Positions 25,306-35,944 of a stretch of 64,000 nt of DNA are shown one piece after another (position 1 is the stretch's first letter; each line of letters opens with the position of its first letter). Below the pieces are notes generated by a model, which saw only the letters and a program-made list of their open reading frames with translations, was not told where the DNA came from and ran no database searches. Source of the DNA: Stictocephala bisonia (taxonomy: Eukaryota; Arthropoda; Insecta; Hemiptera; Membracidae); the NCBI GenBank assembly GCA_035578905.1, contig JAQJVL010000173.1:372001-436000 (forward strand), in the 5' to 3' direction. The translations under genes and the position numbers were made by a program.

Positions 25306-25349
25306 GGTAGTCCACAGAGCAATGATTGTAGTGAAAGTCACACAACTGT

Positions 25350-25387
25350 TGTCTAACTAAACACAGCAACACTTAAGCACTGACTGA
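25350..25387 (-). promoter_or_regulatory. TATA-less core promoter: Inr plus DPE
   Basis: On the minus strand TCAGTCAGT (25387-25379) gives an insect-type initiator. Taking the A at 25381 as +1, AGACA falls at +28 to +32, matching the Drosophila DPE consensus RGWYV at its required spacing. No TATA box lies 30 bp upstream. It serves the exon at 25229-25305. Confidence 0.45.
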
Positions 25388-25399
25388 CCCACACAAAAA

Positions 25400-27150
25400 C
25401 TGATAAGAAATCAAATCTACTGTGGAACATAAAACCTATGACAGACAACCTGAGTTAAAAACTTTTCCTAAAAAGACAACAACTCTAACTGATATGACAA
25501 GTATGTTAATAAACTATACGGCAGTTTAACAAAAAGTAAATTCAGCTTAATTCATAACTTAACAACAAACACATACTACTAAACACACTAATAAAGAGTG
25601 TCATGTTCTAAAGGAGGTCAAATCAACAAGTTCTTTACCCCTTTAGAGAAAGGGGTGGGCCATCTCGGAAGATCTATCTATTGAGAGATGATAATCATAA
25701 AAAGGATAGTGATGTTATAATTTACAGTTACATCATACATAATTTGTAATTTTGACCTTATTATTACAATATTAACTTGATAAATAAGTGAATCTTTTTG
25801 ATCATTGAGGGAAGTTTTAATTTGATATAAGGAAGCTTTGAGTAATTGACAGTGTCGAGCTTCGGTTTGAGTGAGCTAAGTGTAAGCTCATAACAATAAG
25901 ATTAATTAATAATTAAGATCAACATTAGATATACCAAAGTGCAGTTTTGTATTTTATGGACTACCTAACAGCTCTTTGTCATCAACTAATCCCAAAATCT
26001 CCTAACAATAACAGAACTAGTGACACCTACTTCAGTTGAACTTTGCTAGTTGGAACTTCATTTATTTATGACTGCGTAAAATAAATGAAAGGGGGAGCAA
26101 TATGAGCAAAAATGTTTACTGCATTATATTAACTGTTCTATACGAAAGTGTAGATTCATAGTTAGAATTGATTTACAGGATCTAATTTTAAATAGCAACA
26201 CTTTTAAGCATTTGTCCACACATTCGTTAGAAATACATTTGGCATTTTTCAAAATATTTTCAATCAGTGTGTACAACTCTACTACCCAATGAATCGGTCT
26301 TGATAGGTACTTAATCCTCTGTCTACAATTCAACTATTTTTTAACTGTTAATTTCTTTTCAAAATTTCCAAATCACAATTTCAGAAGTCGCATACAACAT
26401 AATTAGAAATAGAGGTAATTGAAGAAACCGTACAGAAACAGATTTAATTTCAGCTAGAGAAAATAGATTTACTGCACTCAATTCCTTATCCGCAAGGTTG
26501 CCGAGTTGTTCATGATTAATCTTTGTGTTATGGTGACATGACTCACTTCTCTTAATGGACAAAATGTCAACTTGAATGTCCAACCATTCAATGTTAATGC
26601 CTCACTCTGACCTAAAAGTCAAATCCACTGTGTACACCTCCGGTGCACTTCTAACAAATAGCAAACCATCTCATGTTTGTGTCTGATCTAATCATGCATC
26701 ATCAACTTTCAAATTTTTAACGTAAAAAAGTTTACAAAATCAAATCTAAGAATTATTTAAGAGGGACTGGAGGGGTCAGAAAAATGAGTTCCGACCAACA
26801 CGAATCTTTTCTTCCTAAGACCTATATTAGTTCTCAAATCAAGTAAATTTTAGCTCCACTAACAATCCTTTAAGCCTAAAACGATTGTTCATTTACTGAT
26901 TTTTAATGGATACAATTTTAACAAATTCTTAAACAAACTGTTAATGTTAATTACTTTTTTCAATTTACTAGTGTTTTTATTTATTTTTTTTTTTTTTAAT
27001 CAGACCACTTTAATTGTAAGTAATGTGTCTAGCAAACAGTAAAATTAAAAAAATATGCTAGGCAATCAACATTTGCCATTACAATATTTAAAAAATAATA
27101 AATCAAACCTAATAATGGTATTAAAATTAGACATTTTAGCCCCGGACAGA
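25400..27150. other. AT-rich spacer without supported gene
   Basis: The minus-strand frames at 26124-26583 have no domain, promoter or splice support. Confidence 0.35.
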
Positions 27151-27158
27151 CGATCAAT

Positions 27159-27435
27159 ATTTACTTATGCGTTTTAGTCAATCTGTCCACTAGATAACTT
27201 GACTACGCGTTTCAAGTCAAAAGACTCATTATCAGGTCACTTGTTCTTGTTAAGATGAACTTGAAACCCACTTCATATAAAGTTCACAAACGCAAAAACA
27301 CATTATATCACACACTGATGCAGTTCAGTGGGCGATTGTTAGATAAGTAACAAGTGATCTGATGATGAGTCTTTTAACTTGAAACACGTAATGAAGTTAT
27401 CTAGTGGACAGATTGACTAAAACACATAAGTAAAT
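27159..27435. repeat. Inverted-repeat element with hammerhead-like motif
   Basis: Arms of about 90 bp (27159-27246 and 27348-27435) pair through GTCAATCTGTCCACTAGATA and its complement, around a spacer of about 100 bp. The right arm on the plus strand reads CTGATGA, T, GAGT-loop-ACTT, GAAA, CACG, TA. The left arm on the minus strand has the same layout with a longer stem II (GAGTC/GACTT), CGCG and a 4-bp stem I, but its core is mutated to CTGATAA. Compensating differences between the arms keep stem II paired. Confidence 0.6.
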
Positions 27436-28085
27436 AATAATGTTAGAGGAAAAGAATTAAAAACGTTGATCTTAGGGAAAATACAAAACATTAAAAACGG
27501 CCGATTCCTGCAGCCCTTCTAAACAAAGTTTTAAAAACAAGTAATTTTTTCATAAGAAACATGTTAAATTAATTTGCTTCTGGTTGAAAATTATTTTTGA
27601 CAACACTTCGATTCTAAATATTAAAAAATGTACTTTAGGAAACATAAAGCCTAACCCAATGGCACAGAAAATTAGTAAGGGAGGGGGTTGACATGCTGTA
27701 ACACTTGTTACTAAAACTGTTACCTGTTATGTGCCGCAGTAAAGGTTATTGTTATTAAATAATCTCATTAATTATTGAAGGTTTTATATTATTATGCCTT
27801 TTCACTCTCCGCCCTCACAGCGATTGAAACTTCGCTGTTTGTAGGTAGGTCGTTAAACAACCACGACCGTAACACTACTGCTCCAGTATGTTATAATCAA
27901 AATTTAGATAAAAGATGAGGATAAATATATAATTACAAAGTCTCGTTCATAATTTAGAAATAGGGCGCACCGAATTGGTGTTTGTGAAAACGGATATTAG
28001 CACAGTTTGCTTCCGTGCCCAACTAGTAATTCCTCATTGGATTACTTATTTATTGTTGTCATGTAATGGCTTCGTGCCTATCTAC

Positions 28086-28118
28086 ATCTGAAGAGACTAG
28101 AATAAAGTCGAAACAACA
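28086..28118 (+). ncRNA. Hammerhead-like core in left arm of the large foldback
   Basis: CTGAAGA is followed directly by GACT, a 7-nt loop, AGTC and GAAA, so the conserved core and a 4-bp stem II fit the canonical hammerhead layout with no extra base. A complementary copy lies on the minus strand in the right arm (about 31136-31168). A U-H cleavage position (CAGTA) follows, but I find no convincing stem I. Probably an eroded or partial ribozyme motif. Confidence 0.3.
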
Positions 28119-28361
28119 GTACACACTTCCGCCCTGAAAGATGGGTCGGTCGTATTTCACTTAGCGCAGGCTCAATCAATTTAGAATTTCCAAACCACGC
28201 CGTTACAGTAGACCGTCAACACACGAGTCGTAACGTGCGACAGCTCTAATGCTCAGAGAGGTTGGAGTCCAGTTATGGAATTTTAATCAATTGGAGAATT
28301 GGCATAGGGTAAAACCCTCACCCAACCTTTGAAAAATATAAACCTGTAAGAATAGCGCTAG

Positions 28362-29845
28362 AGAGAGAGAGAGAGAGAGAGAAAACTTTATTTCAACATC
28401 TTAGAGACATGAAAAGGCGTCAGAAATTTAACATCAGGTTACAATGTCAATCCTAAAGGTTTTGCCAGTCCAAAAATTCTTGAATGGTGTAAAAAGGTCT
28501 TTCTTGGAGCCACTTTGTCAGGTGTTTCTTTACACCTTCGAGGTCAGCTTGAGTTTTGAGTTCTGGTGGCAGGTTGTTAAACAGCTTGGCGCCTGCATAG
28601 GAAGGTTTCTTTTCAAAGAGGGACAATCGGTGTAAGGGTAGACTGAAATTGTTGCCATTCCTGGTTGAGTATCCATGTAGGTCCATGTTTCTTGTTAAAT
28701 TCTTGTTGATTGTGAAAAGGATTGTTTCCAGAATGTAGAGGTTGGTGACTGTTAAGAGGCGGAGTTCTCTAAAAATTGGTTTACAGCTTGTACACCAGTC
28801 TACTCCAGTCATAATCCTTAGTGCCTTTTTCTGGACAATTAACACACGCTCCAGGTTGCTATGTGAGGAGCCGCCCCATGCTACAATGGCATATCGGATG
28901 TGGCTTTCAAATAAGGAATGGTAAGCAATAGTCACTGCTTCAGGGGTACAGACAGCTTTTATTCTTCTAAGAGCAAATAAAGTACTGCTGAGTTTGGAAC
29001 AAAGGACATCTATGTGACTCTTCCACGATAGTTTGTCATCAATGGTGACGCCAAGGTACTTTGTTGAAGAAGCTAATTGTAATTGAGGAAAAATACTTGT
29101 ATTGTACTGTCTGTTTCCAAAGATCAAGTGCTTTGTTTTTGTCTGATTAAAAACTAGATCATTATTTTCACAGTATTGAGTAGCTAGATTTAAGGCAATA
29201 AACGAGTTGATTTCCAGAGTTTCGAATGATTTGCTTGAAGTTAAAAGAACTGAGTCATCTGCGTACATTATTGTGTAACTGTAGGGGTCCAGGTAAGATG
29301 GTAGGTCATTTGTGAATAAAATGAAAAGAACTGGTCCAAGAACTGATCCTTGTGGAACACCTCTTCTTATAGGTTGAAGGCCTGATCTTATCTTTGTTTT
29401 TTGTCCATTTATACTCTGGCTTATCTCAACCAGCTGATTTCTGCCTTGAATGTAGTTGGAGAACCATTTTAAAGCAGTGTTCTGAATTCCAAGGTTATGG
29501 AGTTTGTCTAGGATCAGTCCATGACTCAGGCTGTCAAAAGCTTTACTCAAATCAAGAAAAATGCTGACAGTGCTCTCTTTGCCCTCAAGATTATCGGTAA
29601 TGTGTTCAACCAAGTCCACAATTGCTGTCACGGTGGATCTTTTTTGTAGAAATCCATGCTGATGGTTTGTGAGTAGATGGTTGTTATCCAGATGGTTAAA
29701 TAATCGGAAAAGAGCAAGTTTTTCTAGAATCTTCGAAAAAGTTGAAATGAGGGAGATGGGTCTAAAATTTTCGACTTCATTTTTGCTTCCCTTCTTGTGC
29801 AGTGGATGTATTTTAGATATTTTTAATTTTGTGGGGAATTCACCA
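28362..29845 (-). mobile_element. 5'-truncated non-LTR retrotransposon inserted in the palindrome arm
   Basis: Comparing the split left arm with the intact right arm defines the insertion to the base: CTAG (28358-28361 and 29846-29849) is duplicated at its edges. On the minus strand the insert starts mid reverse transcriptase and ends after a short 3' UTR with AATAAA (28392-28387) and a (TC)n tail next to the target. Truncation at the 5' end with a simple-repeat tail is normal for target-primed insertion. The open frame suggests the insertion is young. Confidence 0.8.
28453..29844 (-). CDS. Non-LTR reverse transcriptase, 5'-truncated
   Basis: The frame is open from the insertion junction (about 29844) to the stop at 28453, beyond the first internal ATG at 29631. 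Its N-terminus matches the RT fingers region (HPLHKKGSK, FRPISLIS, LEKL). Then come motif A FLDLSKAFD, motif B GVPQGSVLGPVLFILF, motif C YADDSVLL, then TKTKHLIFG and KYLGVTIDDKLSW. The three catalytic aspartates (motif A and the YADD pair) are present. The C-terminal region (YSTRNGNNFSLP, YAGAKLFNNLPPEL) is typical of CR1/L2-like and Jockey-group elements. The endonuclease and any ORF1 are lost by truncation. It makes cDNA from element RNA in the full-length relatives; this copy cannot move by itself. The clade assignment is inference. Confidence 0.85.
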   Translation of the reverse strand, partial: GEFPTKLKISKIHPLHKKGSKNEVENFRPISLISTFSKILEKLALFRLFNHLDNNHLLTNHQHGFLQKRSTVTAIVDLVEHITDNLEGKESTVSIFLDLSKAFDSLSHGLILDKLHNLGIQNTALKWFSNYIQGRNQLVEISQSINGQKTKIRSGLQPIRRGVPQGSVLGPVLFILFTNDLPSYLDPYSYTIMYADDSVLLTSSKSFETLEINSFIALNLATQYCENNDLVFNQTKTKHLIFGNRQYNTSIFPQLQLASSTKYLGVTIDDKLSWKSHIDVLCSKLSSTLFALRRIKAVCTPEAVTIAYHSLFESHIRYAIVAWGGSSHSNLERVLIVQKKALRIMTGVDWCTSCKPIFRELRLLTVTNLYILETILFTINKNLTRNMDLHGYSTRNGNNFSLPLHRLSLFEKKPSYAGAKLFNNLPPELKTQADLEGVKKHLTKWLQERPFYTIQEFLDWQNL

Positions 29846-30349
29846 CTAGTGATATCCCCTCACCAATTACGCGTATCCGGGTTAGATGATCAGCGAGCAC
29901 TGCTGATTATAATTGCAGCTATCAACCACGAATTGTGGGAACTTGCTCGATCGCCGGTTAGACAGATGTCAAACACGAATTGTGTAAGAGCCTAAACGTG
30001 TAACTGTTTTATAATCCATTACTTGGATAGTGCTTAAAGCACGATGATGAAATGTGATCATAATTACATCCAGGATTGGCACTGAATGTTCGCCATCCGG
30101 CTGACAACTACACACCCTGCTATTAACAACTATTTCCAATTATTAATTTAGAATTGTTAAAGCATTAAGGTGCGAGCAATAGCTTTGCATCTGATTAATA
30201 ATTTCAATTTGAAAATGGGTTGTGGAGTATCTCAAACGCAAAGCACTTTTGGGGTTTACATCAGGAATACCACCCTAATGGTGTGATCACCTTCCAATGT
30301 AAAATAAAGGTCACTCCCCTTTCATTTATTTTAAAGTCATGTTATTATT

Positions 30350-30572
30350 AAAGTCATCATCTGTTTCGGCCTCAGAGCTAAAAAGCTCAATACCTCATCA
30401 GGTGTACTCTATACGAGAGTATACTCTATACTCTCGAGTGTACTATAGAGTACACCTGATGAGGTATTGAGCTTTTTATAGTACACTCGAGAGTATAGAG
30501 TATACTCTCGTATAGAGTACACCTGATGAGGTATTGAGCTTTTTAGCTCTGAGACCGAAACAGATGATGACT
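30350..30572. repeat. Nested palindrome in the spacer of the large foldback
   Basis: GTCATCATCTGTTTCGG at the left pairs with CCGAAACAGATGATGAC at the right, and pairing continues through GAGCTAAAAAGCTCAATACC and its complement to ACTCGAGAGTATAGAGTATA-type inner repeats. CACCTGATGAGGTATTGAGC occurs twice (about 30454 and 30526). The second copy is followed by a stem II hairpin and CCGAAAC, which again fits CTGATGA-stem-GAAA without an extra base. Confidence 0.6.
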
Positions 30573-31524
30573 TAATGCTTTAACAATTCTAAATTAATAA
30601 TTGGAAATAGTTGTTAATAGCAGGGTGTGTAGTTGTCAGCCGGATGGCGAACATTCAGTGCCAATTCTGGATGTAATTATGATCACATGTCATCATCGTG
30701 CTTTAAGCACTATCCAAGTAATGGATTATAAAACAGTTACACGTTTAGGCTCTTACACAATTCGTGTTTGACATCTGTCTAACCGGCGATCGAGCAAGTT
30801 CCCACAATTCGTGGTTGATAGCTGCAATTATAATCAGCAGTGCTCGCTGATCATCTAACCCGGATACACGTAATTGGTGAGGGGATATCACTAGCGCTAT
30901 TCTTACAGGTTTATATTTTTCAAAGGTTGGTGAGGGTTTTACCCTATTCCAATTCTCCAATTGATTAAAATTCCATAACTGGACTCCAACCTCTCTGAGC
31001 ATTAGAGCTGTCACACGTTATGACTCGTGTGTTGACGGTCTACTGTAACGGCGTGGTTTGGAAATTCTAAATTGATTGAGCCTGCGCTAAGTGAAATACG
31101 ACCGACCCATCTTTCAGGGCGGAAGTGTGTACTGTTGTTTCGACTTTATTCTAGTCTCTTCAGATGTAGATAGGCACGAAGCCACTACATGACAACAATA
31201 AATAAGTAATCCAATGAGGAATTACTAGTTGGGCACGGAAGCAAACTCTGCTAATATCCGTTTTCACAAACACCAATTCGGTGCGCCCTATTTCTAAATT
31301 ATGAACGAGACTTTGTAATTATATATTTATCCTCATCTTTTATCTAAATTTTGATTATAACATACTGGAGCAGTAGTGTTACGGTCGTGGTTGTTTAACG
31401 ACCTACCTACAAACAGCGAAGTTTCAATCGCTGTGAGGGCGGAGAGTGAAAAAGCATAATAATATAAAACCTTCAATAATTAACAGCCTCCCCAAATAAC
31501 ATCAAATACCATAATCTCATTAAA

Positions 31525-32255
31525 ATAATAATGTTATTATAAAATGATTTTGGGAATAGATGAAAATCACAAGTCGAATTTACCGTGTTATTAAAATAGC
31601 CTCACCTTACACTGGTTAATTCATTGTAAATATACATTGAATTCATGTTCGAACATGCTAACTAGATAGAAGCTTTGACTAGTCTAGTCGATATATAGTT
31701 AAACAAAATGTAAGTAAAAAAGCTTTTGAAAAAGATAATACACTCAAGGCCTGTTTTTTATTATATAGAAAATTTACCACATAATACAAGTTACAGCATA
31801 ATTTAAAACTGTCCTGTAATTAATTATATAGAGTTTAAATTGCTAAGGGAGAGACACCATTTAGCTAATGTGATGAGCTACGGGGCTACAGTAGTACCAA
31901 TCAATTTGATACAGATAAGCAATGGAGAGGCAGTTTTTGTTTTTGTCTGATTAGTTTTCATTTTCTCTTCAAGTGTCAAAACACAATCTAGGTCACATCT
32001 GTTTCACCTGTTTTTAGGGCCAATTCATTTGGTATTCAAATTTTATGAATATTCATTAACAAAATTGCTATTATATTCCTTTCAGAAGAGTGAATGTTGA
32101 TCTCATTTAGATTGCTATTATATCTTAATCAGTTATTTTTAAAAAGGAAATTTAAAATAGGGGTAAAATGTTAAATATGTGCGACAAACAATAATGCATA
32201 AGAATACATTCATACGGAATTACCATATGAATTACTTTAAAATCTGAGAGTCAAA
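31525..32255. other. AT-rich spacer without supported gene
   Basis: I see no exon, repeat end or tRNA-like signal. Confidence 0.35.
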
Positions 32256-32260
32256 GGAAG

Positions 32261-32400
32261 AGCCAGTGTGGTGGCGCAGTGGCTAAGGCTTCGGACTGCA
32301 GAGGGCAGAGACCAAGGTTTGAATCCCAACCGAGGTACGGTCAGTACGTCACTTGTTGAATTAGTTTACAGACAGGTTTCTAGCCCATGTAAACTGGCAC
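32261..32400 (+). mobile_element. tRNA-derived SINE, well-preserved promoter
   Basis: TGGCGCAGTGG (32272-32282) matches the box A consensus and GGTTTGAATCC (32316-32326) matches box B, at tRNA-like spacing. The head fits a tRNA-derived pol III promoter. The tail beyond GTACGTCACTTG is unclear. A tRNA gene is unlikely because no acceptor stem closes around it. Confidence 0.65.
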
Positions 32401-32547
32401 GTGAAGTTAAAATAAAAAATTTATATTTTCTCACTATCCTGCACAAATAGCCCGACAAACTAGTAAATTAAAAACTATCTGTTATGTATAAATATAATTT
32501 TAATAATATATTTCTTTCATGAACTCAAGATGGCCACAGTTCTATTG

Positions 32548-32589
32548 TTATTTTGGAGGTGCTTGAGATGTCAAGCACCTCCAAAATAA
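32548..32589. repeat. Perfect 19-bp hairpin
   Basis: TTATTTTGGAGGTGCTTGA is followed by GATG and then its exact complement. It is too short for a typical pre-miRNA. It could be a snap-back remnant or a small cruciform. Confidence 0.75.
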
Positions 32590-32599
32590 AACCTTAGCC

Positions 32600-33890
32600 C
32601 ACCTATCCCCCCACTGGCCAATGGACCCTTAATACTGAGAAAAGGGGCTAAACTGGTTGAGTGTAAGTTTGGTTATAAAGTCAACAATCATAAGACGCTT
32701 TCAGCATCCTTAGAAAACTGTCATAAAAAATATATGTTATGACAGCCTGTTTACAATGCTAGGGCATCTGACCACTAGATCGTATACCCCACAGTATAGA
32801 GAAAAAAATAGATCTCTTGAGCAAAAAGAGTATTCTGGAAAAGTATACTCGGTGGATAATTTCCACCCAGCCAGTGTGGCCTTAAGCACTTTAAATTTTG
32901 TTGAGGGGCAATTGACATTGCGTCACCATGTTACTTACACGATATAAAGGTAAAACAAATAAATGTTTAGTCAGGAATAAACTTTAATTTTACTGTCGAA
33001 GAGAAATCAAAATAATTTAATTTTAGTGGACAGTTTCTGTCAAAAGTTTCTTTATGTTGGTAGTTTTTATTTATAATTCAAATTTCAAGCACCATTCATG
33101 TGTTGTATAGCAGACATTTTACGGTAAAAACCACTTCTTATTCTCTTTTAGGACGGATTAAGGAGATATCTGAAGAAGCACAAAGTTTAAAAAAATTGCT
33201 TGGCTCTGTTGTAATAACAATGTTGCATAAATCATTTCTCCTTTTTCTTTTCAGAATTTTTTTAAGACTTTAGAATAGCAACTTCGAAACATGGACAAGT
33301 AGTATGGGTGGTTGTAGATCAGGTCCGATAGTTTAAAAAATAATGATCAGATTTTTGCTCAATGATAAATTAGAAAAATGTACTTAATGTGGCTGTTTAC
33401 CAACACGACAAGTCACCGCTGGGAAGTTGACAGCCCTATAGTAGACATGCAGTTTTACCTCCAATCAGCCAAAACAAGCTGTTATGTTTGAATTCTACAG
33501 TTATATTATTATTATTATAATAAATTATAGTGAACACTGTGATTATTAAAGGTCTAAATCTACTAGACCATTATGCTGCTACGAGAATGTTTCAAATCAA
33601 AACATTACTAGCATAATAAATTTTACACAGCTTTACATTGTAACTTAAAATAGATGCTTCGTCATTTCATGAAAATTAATCAATCAAATAAAAATATGCA
33701 GTATGACACATTGTCACCTAGTAATTTCTTAACACGATAATAGTTTTTTTCTAACAATAAATTCATTACAACAACTAAAAAACATTTCTCATTTAAATTA
33801 ATAACTCTTAGAGGTAACTTATACATTTTGACCCACACAAAAAAAGGGTTTTTTTCTAAAAGAGTTAGATTATGAACTGGAATTCTGAGC
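32600..33890. other. AT-rich spacer without supported gene
   Basis: The 63-codon frame at 32756-32947 has no domain. Nothing else is recognised. Confidence 0.35.
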
Positions 33891-33891
33891 T

Positions 33892-34290
33892 TAAATTGTG
33901 CCTTGTCTCGTGAGAATGATCAAATTTTGAATTGTGCCTTGTCTCGTGAGAATGATCAAATCTTAAATTGTGCTTTGTCTCGTGAGAATGATCAAATCTT
34001 AAATTGTGCCTTGTCTCGTGAGAATGATCAAATCTTAAATTGTGCCTTGTCTCGTGAAAATGATCAAATCTTAAATTGTGCCTTGTCTCGTAAGAATGGT
34101 CAATTCTTAAATTGTGCCTTGTCTCGTGAGAATGATCAAATCTTAAATTGTGCCTTGTCTTGTGAGAATGATCAAATCTTAAACTGTGCCTTGTCTCGTG
34201 AGAATGATCAAATCTTAAATTGTGCCTTGTCTCGTGAGAATAGTCAAATCTTAAATTGTGCCTTGTCTCGTGAGAATGATCAAATCATAA
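33892..34290 (+). repeat. Minisatellite, 36-bp unit, 11 copies, frame-preserving
   Basis: The unit reads TTGTGCCTTGTCTCGTGAG plus GATCAAATCTTAAA-type sequence and repeats about 11 times with scattered substitutions. Because 36 is divisible by three and no unit gains a stop, one frame stays open for 136 codons (33903-34313) with the peptide unit L-S-R-E-N-D-Q-I-L-N-C-A. There is no upstream promoter, no splice site and no codon bias beyond the repeat, so coding is unlikely but not excluded. Confidence 0.85.
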
Positions 34291-34299
34291 ATATTCAAA

Positions 34300-35940
34300 T
34301 AAATGTTGATTAATTTTTACTAATTTCAAAAACATAAAGACATGGTTGATAAAAACTAAAAGATATTATATACAGTTCTCGCACTTCGACACTAACTGCT
34401 GTTGTGATTTATAAGTCACATCTCTACATTTTTATACAGGTCTAACTAAAACTACATTTCAACATTTCATTGAACAATTTGACTTTGATAGAAACATTCA
34501 CCTAACCAAATAGTTTATATGTAAACATGTTGGAATTACCTATACTGTAACAGTTGTCTTTTAAAAGATGTCTAATTTAAATTATTAGCTTATTACTAGC
34601 GTATACTGTCTATGTTTCAAAATTGAAATCAAATTAACAAAATAAATCCTACATATTAAAATTCTAGCTCCGTTATTTCCTTCTACACTTAGTTACCTTC
34701 GTATCAAATAAAGATTCATAGAAATATATCATTCTAGTGGTTGTCTCACAATCTGCGTGAATGAAATAACCTTATTATTTTAAGACGTTCTGCAGGTAAC
34801 TTGATATGTTATCTGTGCAATACTGTGCTGCTCTCTATGGTTAACCTAACAAATTATTTGAATCATTTAACATTTGTTTATGACGCCAGCTGGTCAATTA
34901 AAATTAATCTCTATAAGAATAACATTGTAACTTTGACGTCGTATTGGGCATAAACCTATCGGAATTTCAACGATCTAGCTCCGGTTACGACTTAGAAATC
35001 AAAATTATCTTTTGAATAAAAAAACGTCATCAAAATCAGTCAAGTAATAAGTTCAGAAAGTGAGAGAACTAAATGATATGATTGTTTTAATATGTAAGAT
35101 TCTTTTTTTTTAATTTGTGGGAAATAATTCTTAACTTAGTAAAAGAGAGGCCTCCTCCGTCTGCAGAAATAGCCAGGTTGTATGTATACCTATGCATGTA
35201 TACACAGCAGAGTTATGGGGCCCAAGAAGCAACTATGTGTTTATAAATAAAATTTCTTAAGTATTTTTATGACATAAAACACACAAAAACTGGAGAATAT
35301 TATTTTAAAAGGTTTAAGCTGTTCTTAAAACCATTAAGTACAACGTTAGGATAAGAATAAAAATATGATATAGTAATGGAGAAACAATACAACAGCACAA
35401 AATAAAATATCATACATTATAGCAAAATATTTTTAATATATAAAATTGTTTCAGGCAGTAAAATATTTACCAAATCATCCAAATGTTTTATTCAGAATTC
35501 CTTCTCTACAACTAACTTACTTTACATGGTTGTTGTGTGCTGTCAAAACATAGAAATGAAGAAGTTCAAGTTAGTTTTATTAATATTAAGATTGTAATAA
35601 GCATTTGACCTACTGTCAAGACTAAACTAAAAAAATTACGCTTTTATAAGCAACTTTTTAAAACACAAGCCAGTTTATTCTATGCATATTTAACTAAGAT
35701 ATTTTGAACAACAAAGTTTGATATTTTGAAAAAATACCATACAATTGTGAATTAAACTGTTGTGAAAAATCCTATACAGCTCATTTTTTAAGTGTTATGA
35801 CAAAAGTTTCATTAACAAATCTTAGCTGAAGCAACTTGAAACTAAGGGCATACTTTTAGGTTCTACATCTACCCTAAAGTACAGTACCATAGCCTACCAT
35901 ATGTCTGCTAAACAGCCAATCATGTTGGACTTCTCCATTT
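34300..35940. other. AT-rich spacer without supported gene
   Basis: No repeat terminus or exon signal is recognised in this stretch. Confidence 0.35.
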
Positions 35941-35944
35941 CACC

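Larger units (their letters stand above)
27771..31510. mobile_element. Large foldback element, about 914-bp arms, 12-bp target duplication
   Basis: The right arm (30571-31483) is the near-exact complement of a left arm split in two (27768-28361 and 29850-30169) by a non-LTR insertion. ATAATCTCATTA flanks the whole at 27759-27770 and 31511-31522, a likely target-site duplication. Between the arms lies a 401-bp spacer with its own palindrome. Both arms carry CTGAAGA-GACT...AGTC-GAAA. No protein frame belongs to the element itself; the 89-codon minus-strand frame at 30745-31014 and its counterpart in the left arm (29669-29995) are arm sequence. A variable-length target duplication and a hammerhead-like core are reminiscent of Penelope-like elements, but no reverse transcriptase of that class is present. 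Confidence 0.65.

Noticed and set aside
30745..31014. 89-codon minus-strand ORF and its counterpart at 29669-29995 as a conserved gene pair
   Set aside because: They share peptide only because they lie in the two arms of the same palindrome.
32261..32400. Functional tRNA gene
   Set aside because: A and B boxes are good, but no acceptor stem closes the fold and the sequence continues into a SINE-like tail.
32548..32589. Pre-miRNA
   Set aside because: A 19-bp stem with a 4-nt loop is too short for a canonical precursor; the same applies broadly to 52735-52784.
33903..34313. 136-codon repeat-protein gene
   Set aside because: The frame is a consequence of a 36-bp unit; there is no promoter, splice site or non-repeat domain.
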